Part shown: piece after piece, positions 29,107 through 37,917 of the stretch
Layout of the letters: each line of letters starts with the position of its first letter
How positions within the stretch are numbered: position 1 is the stretch's first letter
Assembly (NCBI GenBank): GCA_004208945.1
Contig: SGPE01000029.1
Span: 310,001-374,000, forward strand
Direction: 5' to 3'
DNA length: 64,000 nt
Source: Pseudoalteromonas sp. CO133X
Lineage (GTDB): Bacteria; Pseudomonadota; Gammaproteobacteria; Enterobacterales; Alteromonadaceae
Position numbers and translations under genes: made by a program
Notes under the pieces: generated by a model
The model's input: only the letters and a program-made list of their open reading frames with translations
What the model was told of the DNA's origin: nothing
Database searches by the model: none

Positions 29107-29448
29107 ATGCGTCATTACGAAATCGTATTCATGGTTCACCCTGATCAGAGTGAGCAAGTACCTGGTATGATCGAACGTTATACTGGTTCTATCACTGAAG
29201 CTGGTGGTACTATCCACCGTCTTGAAGACTGGGGCCGTCGTCAATTGGCTTACCCAATCGACAAGCTTCACAAAGCTCATTATGTTCTTATGAACGTTGA
29301 AGCACCTACTGAAGTAATCAGCGAGCTAGAAACTACTTTCCGCTACAACGATGCAGTGCTTCGTAACTTAGTTATGCGTACTAAAGACGCTGTAACTGAA
29401 GCATCTCCTCTTGCAAAAGAAGAGAAGAAAGAAGCACCAGCTGCTTAA
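29107..29448 (+). CDS. rpsF: 30S ribosomal protein S6
   Basis: A 113-residue S6. It opens [17 protein letters not shown] and contains [14 protein letters not shown], both family signatures. The C-terminal tail is Glu/Lys/Ala-rich; in E. coli the equivalent tail is glutamylated by RimK, and a rimK gene lies at 44519. First gene of rpsF-priB-rpsR-rplI. Confidence 0.98.
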   Translation: MRHYEIVFMVHPDQSEQVPGMIERYTGSITEAGGTIHRLEDWGRRQLAYPIDKLHKAHYVLMNVEAPTEVISELETTFRYNDAVLRNLVMRTKDAVTEASPLAKEEKKEAPAA

Positions 29449-29491
29449 TCGTTTTGAGTCCAAGCATGGCGCTTGCAGTTGAGACAAAAAG

Positions 29492-29818
29492 ATGAGCCAA
29501 CCGCTTAATCCTTATATGAATCAGCTGACACTATCTGGGGTTGTTTGTAAAACCCCCAAGTATAGTCAAAGCCCTGCTGGTGTTCCGCATTGTATTTTTG
29601 TTCTTGAACATAAATCAATGCAAGTTGAAGCAGACCTTAACCGTAATAGTTATGTCAGGCTTCAAGTGGTTGCCAGCGGTGCGTCAATGCAGCAACAGAC
29701 TCAACAATTGCACGTTGGGCAACAAGTGCAAGTGACGGGGTTTTTAAACCGTCATGAAGGCCGAAATGGCTTAAGCCAATTGGTCTTGCATGCTCAACAT
29801 ATAGAAAGAATTTTTTGA
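29492..29818 (+). CDS. priB: Primosomal replication protein N (PriB)
   Basis: A 108-residue OB-fold single-stranded-DNA-binding protein in the conserved slot between rpsF and rpsR. It shows LTLSGVVCKTPKYSQSPAGVPHC at the start and VQVTGFLNRHEGRNG near the end. PriB helps PriA load DnaB at stalled forks; dnaB itself is 7 kb downstream. Confidence 0.95.
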   Translation: MSQPLNPYMNQLTLSGVVCKTPKYSQSPAGVPHCIFVLEHKSMQVEADLNRNSYVRLQVVASGASMQQQTQQLHVGQQVQVTGFLNRHEGRNGLSQLVLHAQHIERIF

Positions 29819-29830
29819 GGAATTTTACTC

Positions 29831-30058
29831 ATGGCACGTTATTTCAGACGTCGTAAGTTCTGCCGCTTTAAAGCGGAAGGCGTACAACAAATCGATTATA
29901 AAGATCTAGCTACTCTTAGAAACTATGTTACAGAAAGTGGCAAAATCGTACCTAGCCGTATCACAGGTACTAGCGCTAAATATCAGCGTCAGCTAGCAAC
30001 AGCTATCAAGCGTGCTCGCTACTTAGCCCTTCTTCCATACACTGACTTACATAAGTAA
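29831..30058 (+). CDS. rpsR: 30S ribosomal protein S18
   Basis: A 75-residue S18: [17 protein letters not shown] at the start and [18 protein letters not shown] at the end. It binds next to S6 on the small subunit. Ribosome binding site TGAGG before the ATG; 12 bases after priB. Confidence 0.98.
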
Positions 30059-30093
30059 GCAGCGGATTAACAGTTTTTAAAAGGTGTAGAGAC

Positions 30094-30546
30094 ATGCAAG
30101 TTATTCTACTAGACAAGATCGCAAACCTAGGTGGCCTAGGTGACCAGGTTGTAGTTAAATCTGGCTTCGCACGTAACTTCCTTTTCCCACAAGGTAAGGC
30201 AGTTCCTGCAACTAAAGCTAACATCGAAACTTTCGAAGCACGTCGTGCTGAGTTAGAAGCTAAGATCGCTGAAGATCTAGCTGCTGCTCAAGCTCGTGCT
30301 GACAAGCTAGAAGCATTAGCTGAAGTAACACTAGTTTCTAAAGCTGGTGACGAAGGCAAATTATTCGGTTCAATCGGTACTCGTGACATCGCTGACGCTA
30401 TCTCAGCTGTTGGTGTTGAAGTTGCTAAATCAGAAGTTCGTTTACCTCTAGGTACTATCCGTGAGACTGGCGAATTTGACGTTGCAATCGCAGTACACTC
30501 AGACGTAACAGCTACTATTAAAGTAATCGTTATCGCTGAAGCTTAA
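30094..30546 (+). CDS. rplI: 50S ribosomal protein L9
   Basis: A 150-residue L9. It begins [17 protein letters not shown] and continues [16 protein letters not shown], then a long helix and C-terminal domain ([14 protein letters not shown]). Last gene of the rpsF operon, followed by a strong terminator. Confidence 0.98.
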   Translation: MQVILLDKIANLGGLGDQVVVKSGFARNFLFPQGKAVPATKANIETFEARRAELEAKIAEDLAAAQARADKLEALAEVTLVSKAGDEGKLFGSIGTRDIADAISAVGVEVAKSEVRLPLGTIRETGEFDVAIAVHSDVTATIKVIVIAEA

Positions 30547-30564
30547 TAGCAATATTAAGTAATA

Positions 30565-30594
30565 AAAGCCGTGCTTTGAAGCACGGCTTTTTTG
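30565..30594 (+). terminator. Terminator of the rpsF-rplI operon
   Basis: A 10-bp stem (AAAGCCGTGC / GCACGGCTTT) with a six-base loop and a T-run, 18 bases past rplI. Confidence 0.93.
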
Positions 30595-30667
30595 TACCCG
30601 CTTCTTTTCAATTGGTATAAAAGCAGCTTTATAGTCTTACCTATATTTTAAACGTCAGTGCTTTTAT

Positions 30668-30696
30668 CTTAATTTCTTTTTCTTAATTAGTATAAT
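30668..30696 (+). promoter_or_regulatory. Possible pilE operon promoter
   Basis: A perfect TATAAT at 30691-30696, with a weak -35 (CTTAAT) 17 bases upstream. The pilE start is 88 bases further on. Confidence 0.3.
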
Positions 30697-30784
30697 TGGT
30701 GTACTCAATATGAAATTGCTTAAATTGACACCGACAGCGCTGTCATTTATATTTGATTCGTAAAAAAGTGGTAAGGATTTAAGG

Positions 30785-31216
30785 GTGAAAAGTAAATTAT
30801 CATCAAATAATAATTATAAACAACGTGGATTTACGCTCATAGAAGTTCTCATTGTCATCGCTATTTTAGGTATTTTATACAGTGTGGCATTACCTGCTTA
30901 TACCGAGCATATGCAGCACAGTAGACGTGCTGATACTCAACAAGTTTTATTACAGTATGGTGCCAGCCTCGAACGCATATATTCGAGAAATGGTGGCTAT
31001 CCTAATGCATTTACAACACAAAATACTGATTACTACACCTTCACGTATACGCCAACGAAAAAGGCTCCTGGAGCCGTTGTTGATTTTAAAAACCGTGGTT
31101 TCAATTTAAAGGCAACACCTAAGTCTGGCTCAGCTCAGGCTGGAGATCGCTGTGGTGAACTCATGATTAAACATGACGGTAGTAACAGTGCTGCTGTAAA
31201 TGATTGTTGGGAGTAG
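30785..31216 (+). CDS. pilE: Type IV pilus minor pilin PilE
   Basis: A 143-residue pilin. A short basic leader precedes the prepilin peptidase site G|FTLIEV, with Glu5 of the mature protein, and a hydrophobic helix. The body has the PilE-type pattern RADTQQVLLQYGASLERIYSRNGGYP and ends with a Cys pair (CGELMIK ... NDCWE) expected to close a D-loop. Start GTG 30785, with AAGG directly upstream. First gene of a minor pilin operon; these proteins prime pilus assembly. Confidence 0.9.
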   Translation: MKSKLSSNNNYKQRGFTLIEVLIVIAILGILYSVALPAYTEHMQHSRRADTQQVLLQYGASLERIYSRNGGYPNAFTTQNTDYYTFTYTPTKKAPGAVVDFKNRGFNLKATPKSGSAQAGDRCGELMIKHDGSNSAAVNDCWE

Positions 31217-31221
31217 CTGTT

Positions 31222-31671
31222 GTGCATAAAGCGGCTGGGTTTACTTTAATTGAGTTAATGGTTGTGCTTGCGATTATTGGTATTTTAGTCAGTCTTGCTT
31301 TTCCGTCGTTTAGCCAGCAAATCCTACAAGACCGTATTGTAACAACAGCTAATCAACTCAACAGTATTTATAAATATGCTCGTAGTGAAGCTGTAAAGCA
31401 AGAGCGTCAAATTAAATTGGTGGTCAATAATAATCTCTGGCAAGTTACTTTAAACGAAGCGGGATCAGATACTGTATTAAAAGAGTTTGCAATTACTAAG
31501 GCTGGCGTAACAGTAAACCTAATTGCGCTAACCGTTAGTGCAAGTGGTGAAGTTGACCAGCAAGCCCAAATTGATATTAAAGATAATCACACCAATACCA
31601 CAGATTATGTAATGTGTGTCCTTAAAAGTGGTCAAAACTGGTTAGCTGAATCATCAAAGGGATGCGCATGA
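31222..31671 (+). CDS. fimT: GspH/FimT family pseudopilin
   Basis: A 149-residue prepilin-like protein: G|FTLIELMVVLAIIGIL with Glu5, then the FimT/GspH body. A C-terminal pair of cysteines (MCVLKSG, KGCA) may form a disulfide. Start GTG 31222 chosen because GGGAG lies eight bases upstream; it follows the pilE stop by five bases. Member of the minor pilin operon. Confidence 0.85.
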   Translation: MHKAAGFTLIELMVVLAIIGILVSLAFPSFSQQILQDRIVTTANQLNSIYKYARSEAVKQERQIKLVVNNNLWQVTLNEAGSDTVLKEFAITKAGVTVNLIALTVSASGEVDQQAQIDIKDNHTNTTDYVMCVLKSGQNWLAESSKGCA

Positions 31672-32069
31672 AAAAGCAAGCTGGTTTTTCTTTATTAGAG
31701 GTAATGATTTCGGTTGTGATTGCTGGTATCGCTTTACTTGGTTTAGCAGCTGCTCAGTTAAAGTCGCTACAATATGCAACAAATAGCTTTCACTACACGG
31801 TGTCTTTAATCCAAGGTCAAAATAGTATTGAGCGGATATGGCCTCGCATTTGTGAAATTCAAAAAACTAACCCCGCACTTTTCCAAGATGCTGATTTTAG
31901 AGCCAGTTTGGCCCCCCAAGTAGCTGATTATCAAATTACGATTCCTGCAACTTATAATGATGATATGCAAATTAATGTTGCATGGGTTGATGAGCGCATG
32001 ACCGATAATGCAGAAAATCAAATAAGTCTTAATGCCAGTTTTCCTGACTTGTCGGCAGTGTGTCTATGA
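31668..32069 (+). CDS. pilV: Type IV pilus modification protein PilV
   Basis: A 133-residue minor pilin: AGFSLLEVMISVVIAGIALLG with Glu5, and the PilV-type continuation AAAQLKSLQYA. ATG 31668 overlaps the fimT stop (ATGA) and is preceded by AAAGGGA. Minor pilins PilV, PilW, PilX and FimU/FimT form the initiating tip complex of type IVa pili. Confidence 0.87.
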   Translation: MKKQAGFSLLEVMISVVIAGIALLGLAAAQLKSLQYATNSFHYTVSLIQGQNSIERIWPRICEIQKTNPALFQDADFRASLAPQVADYQITIPATYNDDMQINVAWVDERMTDNAENQISLNASFPDLSAVCL

Positions 32070-32590
32070 ATAAATTAGCACGCGGGTTTAGCCTTATTGA
32101 GTTGATGGTTGCCTTAGCCGCAGGGGCATTTTTACTTGCTGGTGTGAGTTTGTCATACGCAGCAATTAAAGGCACGATTGAAGTCAGTAAAGAGCTTGAA
32201 AATGCGCAAGAAGTTATTCGCTATACCAGTAAAGTATTCAACCGCAGCATTAAGCAAACACAGCTTGTACCCTCCATTAGTGCGGATAAATCAACCATAA
32301 CAATCACACAACCAGAGGGCGTGATTGCATGTAATGGCACTTTAACCACGGGCGTTATGACAGAAGTGTACAGCCTAGATAATAGTAGTTTAATGTGTTC
32401 ACTCAATGGTGCTGCCGCTGAGCGTTTATTAACGGGCTTAGAAAGCGTGTCGTTTAGCTTATCTGGAGAGCTGGTTAGTATTGTTGTTAAACCCCAAAAA
32501 CTACCTGCTCAATTTGGTGCAGGAATTAATATTGATGTTGCTCTAACAAACACTATTCTAGTGAACGCATATGGTGGAAATAGTGTCTAA
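32066..32590 (+). CDS. pilW: Type IV pilus assembly protein PilW
   Basis: A 174-residue minor pilin: RGFSLIELMVALAAGAFLLAG with Glu5, then KGTIEVSKELENAQEVIRY, typical of PilW. It is shorter than many PilW proteins, which often exceed 300 residues. ATG 32066 overlaps the pilV stop. A pilX-like gene overlaps its end. Confidence 0.85.
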   Translation: MNKLARGFSLIELMVALAAGAFLLAGVSLSYAAIKGTIEVSKELENAQEVIRYTSKVFNRSIKQTQLVPSISADKSTITITQPEGVIACNGTLTTGVMTEVYSLDNSSLMCSLNGAAAERLLTGLESVSFSLSGELVSIVVKPQKLPAQFGAGINIDVALTNTILVNAYGGNSV

Positions 32591-34331
32591 AAAACAACAG
32601 GGTTTTACGCTTATAACAGTATTAATTTTAACCGGAATGGCCAGTGTTGTTGTGCTTAGTTCATTACGAGAAAATATTGTTCAAGAGCGATTAAGTGGTA
32701 ATTTCCAGAAAAAGCTCAATAGCCGCCTATTGGCAGAAAAAGGGGTGTTCGAGCAAGCTAAACTACTACAGCAAACATTGAACCGTGAAGGTGTGCTGGC
32801 CATAGATGAACTAATTGATAAAACGGGTAATGCCAGTGGTGTAGGGGTGATTGGCGATGATGCAAAATTTACCGCTTTACTAAGCAAAAACCTTGATGGT
32901 GAACTGGAAATTGCAAGTTTAGGTCAACGTTATGCAGGTGATGCTCAAAGCAATTTAGTCGCTCGTTTTAGTGTGCAAGGGGGCAAAGGGAGTTCGGCAT
33001 TTACCAATGCAATGGTGGGTTGTAAAGGTGTGAATTTGTCAGGTAGCGGCACCATCGATAGTTACGACTCAAGCCAAGGAAGCTACGAAGAGACAAAATC
33101 GAGTGATGGTGATGTATCGACAATTGATGGCGATTCAGATGTTGTTCTTTCAGGGCATTCACCTATTAAAGGTGACGTAAAAGCAACGGGTGTTATTTAT
33201 TTAAATGGCTCATCTCCGATAATTGGTAATATACGCTCAAATACGGGAGTTAATATTTCATCAGGCAGTGGTTTACGTATTGATGGTAACGTATACACGC
33301 GAGGTTTTTATATCCATAAAGGTGGTCGGGTATCTGGGGTTGTTAGAGCCAACGGCGATGCTTCTATGCAGTGGTCAACTTATATTGATAATACACAAGG
33401 CGAAAGCTTAGACATTATGTATGGTGGAACGGGTAATTTTAAAGATACCTATAATAATCAGCAAGATGGTGTGCACTATAGTAATCGTAAGTTTAACGTG
33501 AACCCAAATGTAGAGCCCATCACAGTCGCAGATCCAAGTGCTCCAGATTATGACCCTACAAACCCTGATACAAGCTGTGATCCTTTAATCATCCCCGAGA
33601 AAATGGCACAGCTGCACAGCGACACCGACAGTTATCATTCGCTATCAATTGGGGCTACCCAACAGTTTAAACTAACCAATGAAAAGGGCTTTTTTAGCCA
33701 GAATGGTAGCCAAGTGATACTCCCAAGTTTAAGTGATGTATTTTTATTTGATACCAAGATTCAAAACCAACCACATGGTTCGACAAGTAAGGAATATGTG
33801 TTTGCTCTAGACAAGTTAAAATTGACCAGTGATGGAAAAATGGAAGTTTCAGGGGGCGATGTTATTTTATTTATTGATGGTGACTTTTCGATGGAAGGGG
33901 ACACGCGTTTAACGATAAAAAAAGATAGCAGCTTAACGATACTTATCACTGGCAAAATTAATATAGGGGCCGGTGCGAGTGTGATCACAGAGCAAGAGGG
34001 CTTAACGACAAGTGGTCATCCATCGTTGTCATTCTATTCATCATTTACTGGTGTAAATGGTGTGCAATTTAGTGGTGCTGCAAATCTATATGCGGCAATT
34101 TACGCACCTTTAACAACAGTAAAATTATCGGGCAGTGGTGAACTGTTTGGTAGTGTTCGTGGTTCAACGATTACTGCCTCAGGGGGCAGTGGCGCTCACT
34201 ATGATGCTGGCCTTTTAAAAGTGCAAAATGGTGGAAAACCATCAACGCCTGCTCGAATCGTGTTTTTAGGTTGGCGTTATAAAACTGAAGAAACTATTCA
34301 ACAAAACAGTGAAGGCACGTCTACTAACTAG
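32571..34331 (+). CDS. pilX: Very large PilX-like minor pilin with DUF7305-like domain
   Basis: A 586-residue protein. The first 70 residues resemble PilX: a QQGFTLITVLILTG prepilin motif without Glu5 (Thr instead), then RENIVQERLSGNFQKKLNSRLLAEKG. Ordinary PilX has about 150-200 residues. Here residues 145-345 are Gly/Ser-rich with short repeats (SGSG, GNVYTRG, GDV) suggesting a beta-helix, and residues 350-545 resemble DUF7305 (AIYAPLTTVKLSGSGELFGS, GGSGAHYDAG). A start at GTG 32583, with GGTGG upstream, is equally likely. No pilY1 follows; this domain may play the tip role. Lack of Glu5 fits a tip-capping subunit such as GspK. Confidence 0.82.
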   Translation: MVEIVSKKQQGFTLITVLILTGMASVVVLSSLRENIVQERLSGNFQKKLNSRLLAEKGVFEQAKLLQQTLNREGVLAIDELIDKTGNASGVGVIGDDAKFTALLSKNLDGELEIASLGQRYAGDAQSNLVARFSVQGGKGSSAFTNAMVGCKGVNLSGSGTIDSYDSSQGSYEETKSSDGDVSTIDGDSDVVLSGHSPIKGDVKATGVIYLNGSSPIIGNIRSNTGVNISSGSGLRIDGNVYTRGFYIHKGGRVSGVVRANGDASMQWSTYIDNTQGESLDIMYGGTGNFKDTYNNQQDGVHYSNRKFNVNPNVEPITVADPSAPDYDPTNPDTSCDPLIIPEKMAQLHSDTDSYHSLSIGATQQFKLTNEKGFFSQNGSQVILPSLSDVFLFDTKIQNQPHGSTSKEYVFALDKLKLTSDGKMEVSGGDVILFIDGDFSMEGDTRLTIKKDSSLTILITGKINIGAGASVITEQEGLTTSGHPSLSFYSSFTGVNGVQFSGAANLYAAIYAPLTTVKLSGSGELFGSVRGSTITASGGSGAHYDAGLLKVQNGGKPSTPARIVFLGWRYKTEETIQQNSEGTSTN

Positions 34332-34391
34332 CTATAAATAGTGTTAGGTCAACTAGTTGCCCTGACACGTTAAAAAAATTTAATTTCATTT

Positions 34392-34420
34392 AAACCTTTT
34401 GAATCTCCCCTTACGTCTAA
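34392..34420 (+). promoter_or_regulatory. ECF-type promoter before the sigma factor gene
   Basis: AAACCTTTT at 34392-34400 and CGTCTAA at 34414-34420 are spaced like the -35 and -10 boxes of ECF promoters (AAC motif, then CGTC). This suggests that the sigma factor below drives its own operon. Confidence 0.5.
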
Positions 34421-34463
34421 TACACTAAATTCACAATAATAATCATAAAGGACGACATCCAGG

Positions 34464-35015
34464 ATGTTGATAGATGCAGAACAAGCGTTCGTCCAGCAAA
34501 GTGAGCATGCCTTAATTGAACGCGTTAAAAGCGGTGATCAAGGTGCTTATGCAACACTTTATGAGTTGCATGTGAAGCGGGTTTATAGCCTTTGTTTGCG
34601 ATTACTTGCAGATAAAGAGCACGCCGAAGATGCAACACAAGAAGTGTTTGTGCAGTTATGGCACAAAATAGCGAACTTTGATGGGCGTTCACAGTTTTCA
34701 ACATGGTTACACAGTGTCACCAGTAATATTGCGATTAGCTACATTCGCAAACACAAAAGCTGGTTTCAGAAAGTAGTGAGTTTTGAACAAAGTGGTATGG
34801 ATGAGCAAAGTGCAGCTGATTGCAACGGTTTTAATGGTCTCGACAAATTAGTGCTGAGACTACCTGAGCGAGCACGTATGGTTTTTGTGCTCCATGCTAT
34901 TGAAGGCTATCGCCATGAAGAGATAGCAAGCATGCTTGATATGGCAGTCGGTTCAAGTAAATCGCAATTTCACCGTGCAAGGCAGTTATTAAAAGAGTGG
35001 TATGAAAATGAGTAA
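34464..35015 (+). CDS. RNA polymerase ECF sigma factor
   Basis: A 183-residue ECF sigma factor. Region 2 is clear (LYELHVKRVYSLCLRLL, then HAEDATQEVFVQLWHKIANF, FSTWLHSVTSNIA), and region 4 shows LPERARMVFVLHAIEGYRHEEIASMLDMAVGSSKSQ with its helix-turn-helix. It overlaps by 14 bases the next gene, a membrane protein likely to be its regulator. The ECF-type promoter upstream suggests autoregulation. Confidence 0.93.
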   Translation: MLIDAEQAFVQQSEHALIERVKSGDQGAYATLYELHVKRVYSLCLRLLADKEHAEDATQEVFVQLWHKIANFDGRSQFSTWLHSVTSNIAISYIRKHKSWFQKVVSFEQSGMDEQSAADCNGFNGLDKLVLRLPERARMVFVLHAIEGYRHEEIASMLDMAVGSSKSQFHRARQLLKEWYENE

Positions 35016-35490
35016 GCCAGAATTTGAACAATTTTTAAATGACTCGCTTAATCAAAAGCAAGATATTGGTCCAGAAAAAGATCTCTGGCAGGGTATTGAG
35101 CGAGCAATTGCAAGGCCGCAAACGCAGCAATCAGATAAGCCAACGCATGGCTGGAATAAGCTCGCTGCTGTTGCCGCTTGTTGTATTGCTGCACTTTTAA
35201 CTGTGCAGCTTTTTGTAGGCCAACACGGTGAGTCAAACAGCATGATGGCAATGAGCAATTATTTTACTAAGCAAAAGCAAGGTTTATTAGTGCAGTATCA
35301 AAACCAACCTGCATTAACAGATAACTGGCAGCAACAGTTAAAAGAGTTAGAAGAAGCTGAGAGTGCCATCAAGCAGGCTCTCGAGAATGAACCAGAAAAC
35401 CCTGCTTTATTACAAATGCTATCGCAGGTTTATCAGCAACAATTAGATTTAATTAACAAGGTGCATGCACCGAAGTGGCAAACGATTTAG
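35002..35490 (+). CDS. Membrane protein, probable anti-sigma factor
   Basis: A 162-residue protein with one membrane helix (about 52-70). The N-terminal 50 residues are cytoplasmic in prediction and the C-terminal 90 form a helical periplasmic part. The cytoplasmic part has no HxxxCxxC zinc motif. It overlaps the upstream sigma gene, the usual arrangement for anti-sigma factors, so it is assigned on position. An in-frame ATG at 35008 is an alternative start. Confidence 0.65.
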   Translation: MKMSKPEFEQFLNDSLNQKQDIGPEKDLWQGIERAIARPQTQQSDKPTHGWNKLAAVAACCIAALLTVQLFVGQHGESNSMMAMSNYFTKQKQGLLVQYQNQPALTDNWQQQLKELEEAESAIKQALENEPENPALLQMLSQVYQQQLDLINKVHAPKWQTI

Positions 35491-35501
35491 GAGTAACAAT
35501 T

Positions 35502-36443
35502 ATGAAATTACTAGTCTTAACATTAGGATTACTGCCACTGATGGCAATGGCAGGACAAACCATTAATGAACAAATTGATGTACCTGCAAATAAACGCATT
35601 TTTATTGAAAACCAACGTGGTGATGTGCGCATTGAAGGGTGGGATAAACCACAACTTAAAATCGAAGGTGAGCTTGACGATAAAGCACAAGGTTATCGTT
35701 TAGAGGTTGAAGGCAGCCGTGTTGAATTTATCGTAAAAATGCCGCGTAACTTAAGTGGTTGGAATAGCGGCGATGGCTCTCGTTTAACTATTTACATGCC
35801 AAAAAGCAGTGAGCTTGAGTTTGCTGGGGTGAATGTAACGGTCAGTGCCAAAGAGCTTGAAGCGGGCGCTGAGATCGATACCGTCAATGGCGATATTACA
35901 GTGCACAATATAAGTGGCAACATGAGCTTTGAAACGGTCAATGGGGATGTAAATGCTCATGACCTGAACGGAGATATTCGCTTTGAAACCGTCAATGGCG
36001 AAATTAACGATAAAAACTCGCAAGGTGCGTTACGCTTTACCGCGGTGAATGGCGATATTAAGTCAAAGACCAAAGCGCAAGATGTGCGTCTTGAAAACGT
36101 AAACGGTGATATCGACTTTGCTTTTGATGCAATTAAAAAACTGCGGATCAATACCGTAAACGGTGAAGCTGAAGTTCACATCAATAAGCTGCTTGAAGAT
36201 GCTAATATTCGTTTTGAATCAGTCAGTGGTGACGCCGAGTTTTACTTCCCAACTGATGTATCGGCAAAGTTTGAAATTGAAGCGCATGCTAACGGTAAAA
36301 TTGTAAATGAGCTCAGTGATGACAAAGCGACTAAAGCGAAATACGGCCCATCTAGCGACTTAGAATTTAGTATTAACGGTGGGGATGCTGATATCGAAAT
36401 GGATACCATTAGCGGGCGTATTGAACTTCGTAAACAGAAATAA
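35502..36443 (+). CDS. Exported DUF4097 beta-helical protein with VNGD repeats
   Basis: A 313-residue exported protein. A signal peptide (1 to about 18, ending AMAG) precedes a DUF4097-type repeat body. Eight or so copies of V(N/S)G(D/E) at about 20-residue spacing (around 130-290) predict a right-handed beta-helix on the periplasmic side. ATG 35502 follows AGGAG at seven bases; an upstream in-frame start at 35475 would lack a signal peptide. It sits 11 bases after the anti-sigma gene, so it belongs to the ECF operon. Function unknown. Confidence 0.85.
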   Translation: MKLLVLTLGLLPLMAMAGQTINEQIDVPANKRIFIENQRGDVRIEGWDKPQLKIEGELDDKAQGYRLEVEGSRVEFIVKMPRNLSGWNSGDGSRLTIYMPKSSELEFAGVNVTVSAKELEAGAEIDTVNGDITVHNISGNMSFETVNGDVNAHDLNGDIRFETVNGEINDKNSQGALRFTAVNGDIKSKTKAQDVRLENVNGDIDFAFDAIKKLRINTVNGEAEVHINKLLEDANIRFESVSGDAEFYFPTDVSAKFEIEAHANGKIVNELSDDKATKAKYGPSSDLEFSINGGDADIEMDTISGRIELRKQK

Positions 36444-36451
36444 CGAACAAT

Positions 36452-36475
36452 AAAGCGGGAAGTTTTCCCGCTTTA
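36452..36475 (+). terminator. Terminator of the ECF operon
   Basis: A 10-bp stem (AAAGCGGGAA / TTCCCGCTTT) with a three-base loop, eight bases after the stop. Confidence 0.8.
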
Positions 36476-36537
36476 CTATTTGCACAGCCTTTGCAAGTCG
36501 ATAGAATAGAGCCATTCAATTTTAGTTTTGTGATGTT

Positions 36538-37917
36538 ATGGCCAAACCAGATAAGCAAGTCGATACCTTAAAAGTCCCTCCCCATTCAATAGAAGCTGAG
36601 CAATCTGTTTTAGGTGGTTTAATGCTTGATAATCAAGCGTTTGACCGTGTTGCTGAGTTAGTGGTTGCACAGGATTTTTATACCCGCACCCATAAGCTGA
36701 TTTTTGAAGCTATGGTGAGCCTTGCTGAAGGTGGTGATCCGATTGACTTAATCACTATTTCTGAAAATTTAGAAAAAAACAATCAGTTAAGCAGTATAGG
36801 TGGTTTCGCCTACCTTGCTGAAATAGCGAAGAACACACCAAGTGCGGCAAACATTGATGCCTACGCGAATATCGTACGAGAACGTGCTGTTATCCGTGAG
36901 ATGATTGGTGTTGCAAACGAAATTGCCGAAGCCGGTTTTAGCCCAGAAGGGCGTACCAGCCATGACTTACTCGACTTCGCTGAAAGTAAAGTATTCAAAA
37001 TTGCAGAGCAGCGTACAAAAAGCACTGAAGGCCCACAAAGCTTACACAGTATTCTAGAAAAAACCGTTGATAAGATTGAAGAGCTTTACCAGTCGCCGCA
37101 AGATGGTGTAACGGGTGTTAGTACGGGGTATGCCGATCTAGATAAAATGACGGCGGGTATGCAGCCTTCAGACCTTATTATCGTGGCGGCACGTCCATCG
37201 ATGGGTAAAACCACCTTTGCGATGAACTTAGCGGAACACGCTGCAATGACACAAGATAAGCCAGTACTTATTTACTCACTAGAGATGCCGTCAGAGCAAA
37301 TCATGATGAGGATGCTGGCATCGCTAGGCCGAATTAACCAAACTAAGGTGCGTACTGGTCAGCTTGATGATGATGATTGGGCGCGTTTGTCGTCAACCAT
37401 GGGCTTGTTGATGGAAAAAGGTAAAATGTATGTGGATGATGCATCAGGCCTAACACCAACGGATGTGCGCTCGCGAGCGCGCCGTATTGCTCGTGACCAT
37501 GGCGGTATTAGTATGATCATGGTCGATTACTTGCAGTTAATGCGTGTGCCAAGCTTGTCGGATAACCGTACCTTAGAGATTGCTGAAATCTCACGTTCAT
37601 TAAAAGCACTGGCAAAAGAACTGCAATGTCCGGTTATTGCACTATCGCAGCTTAACCGTACCCTAGAGCAACGTGCCGATAAACGCCCAATCAACTCCGA
37701 CTTACGTGAATCGGGCTCAATCGAGCAGGATGCCGACTTAATCATGTTTATTTACCGTGATGAAGTATATAACGAAGACAGTACAGAAAAAGGCGTGGCC
37801 GAAATCATCATAGGTAAGCAACGTAACGGCCCGATCGGTAAAGTACGTTTAACCTTCCAAGGTCAATTCTCGCGTTTTGATAACTACGCGGGTCCTGCAA
37901 TGGATGATGAATATTAA
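36538..37917 (+). CDS. dnaB: Replicative DNA helicase DnaB
   Basis: A 459-residue DnaB. The N-terminal PPHSIEAEQSVLGGL region is typical. The Walker A motif ARPSMGKTTF is near residue 221, Walker B lies in MVDYLQLM, and the SQLNRTLE and REIAEISRSLK-type helicase motifs (here EIAEISRSLKALAKEL) are present. It unwinds DNA at the replication fork. The stop overlaps alr by one base (TAATG). Confidence 0.98.
   Translation: MAKPDKQVDTLKVPPHSIEAEQSVLGGLMLDNQAFDRVAELVVAQDFYTRTHKLIFEAMVSLAEGGDPIDLITISENLEKNNQLSSIGGFAYLAEIAKNTPSAANIDAYANIVRERAVIREMIGVANEIAEAGFSPEGRTSHDLLDFAESKVFKIAEQRTKSTEGPQSLHSILEKTVDKIEELYQSPQDGVTGVSTGYADLDKMTAGMQPSDLIIVAARPSMGKTTFAMNLAEHAAMTQDKPVLIYSLEMPSEQIMMRMLASLGRINQTKVRTGQLDDDDWARLSSTMGLLMEKGKMYVDDASGLTPTDVRSRARRIARDHGGISMIMVDYLQLMRVPSLSDNRTLEIAEISRSLKALAKELQCPVIALSQLNRTLEQRADKRPINSDLRESGSIEQDADLIMFIYRDEVYNEDSTEKGVAEIIIGKQRNGPIGKVRLTFQGQFSRFDNYAGPAMDDEY

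Noticed and set aside
35880..36180. DNA repeat array in the DUF4097 gene
   Set aside because: The repeated segments encode the VNGD protein repeats and vary at third positions, so they are a protein-level repeat and not a separate DNA element.
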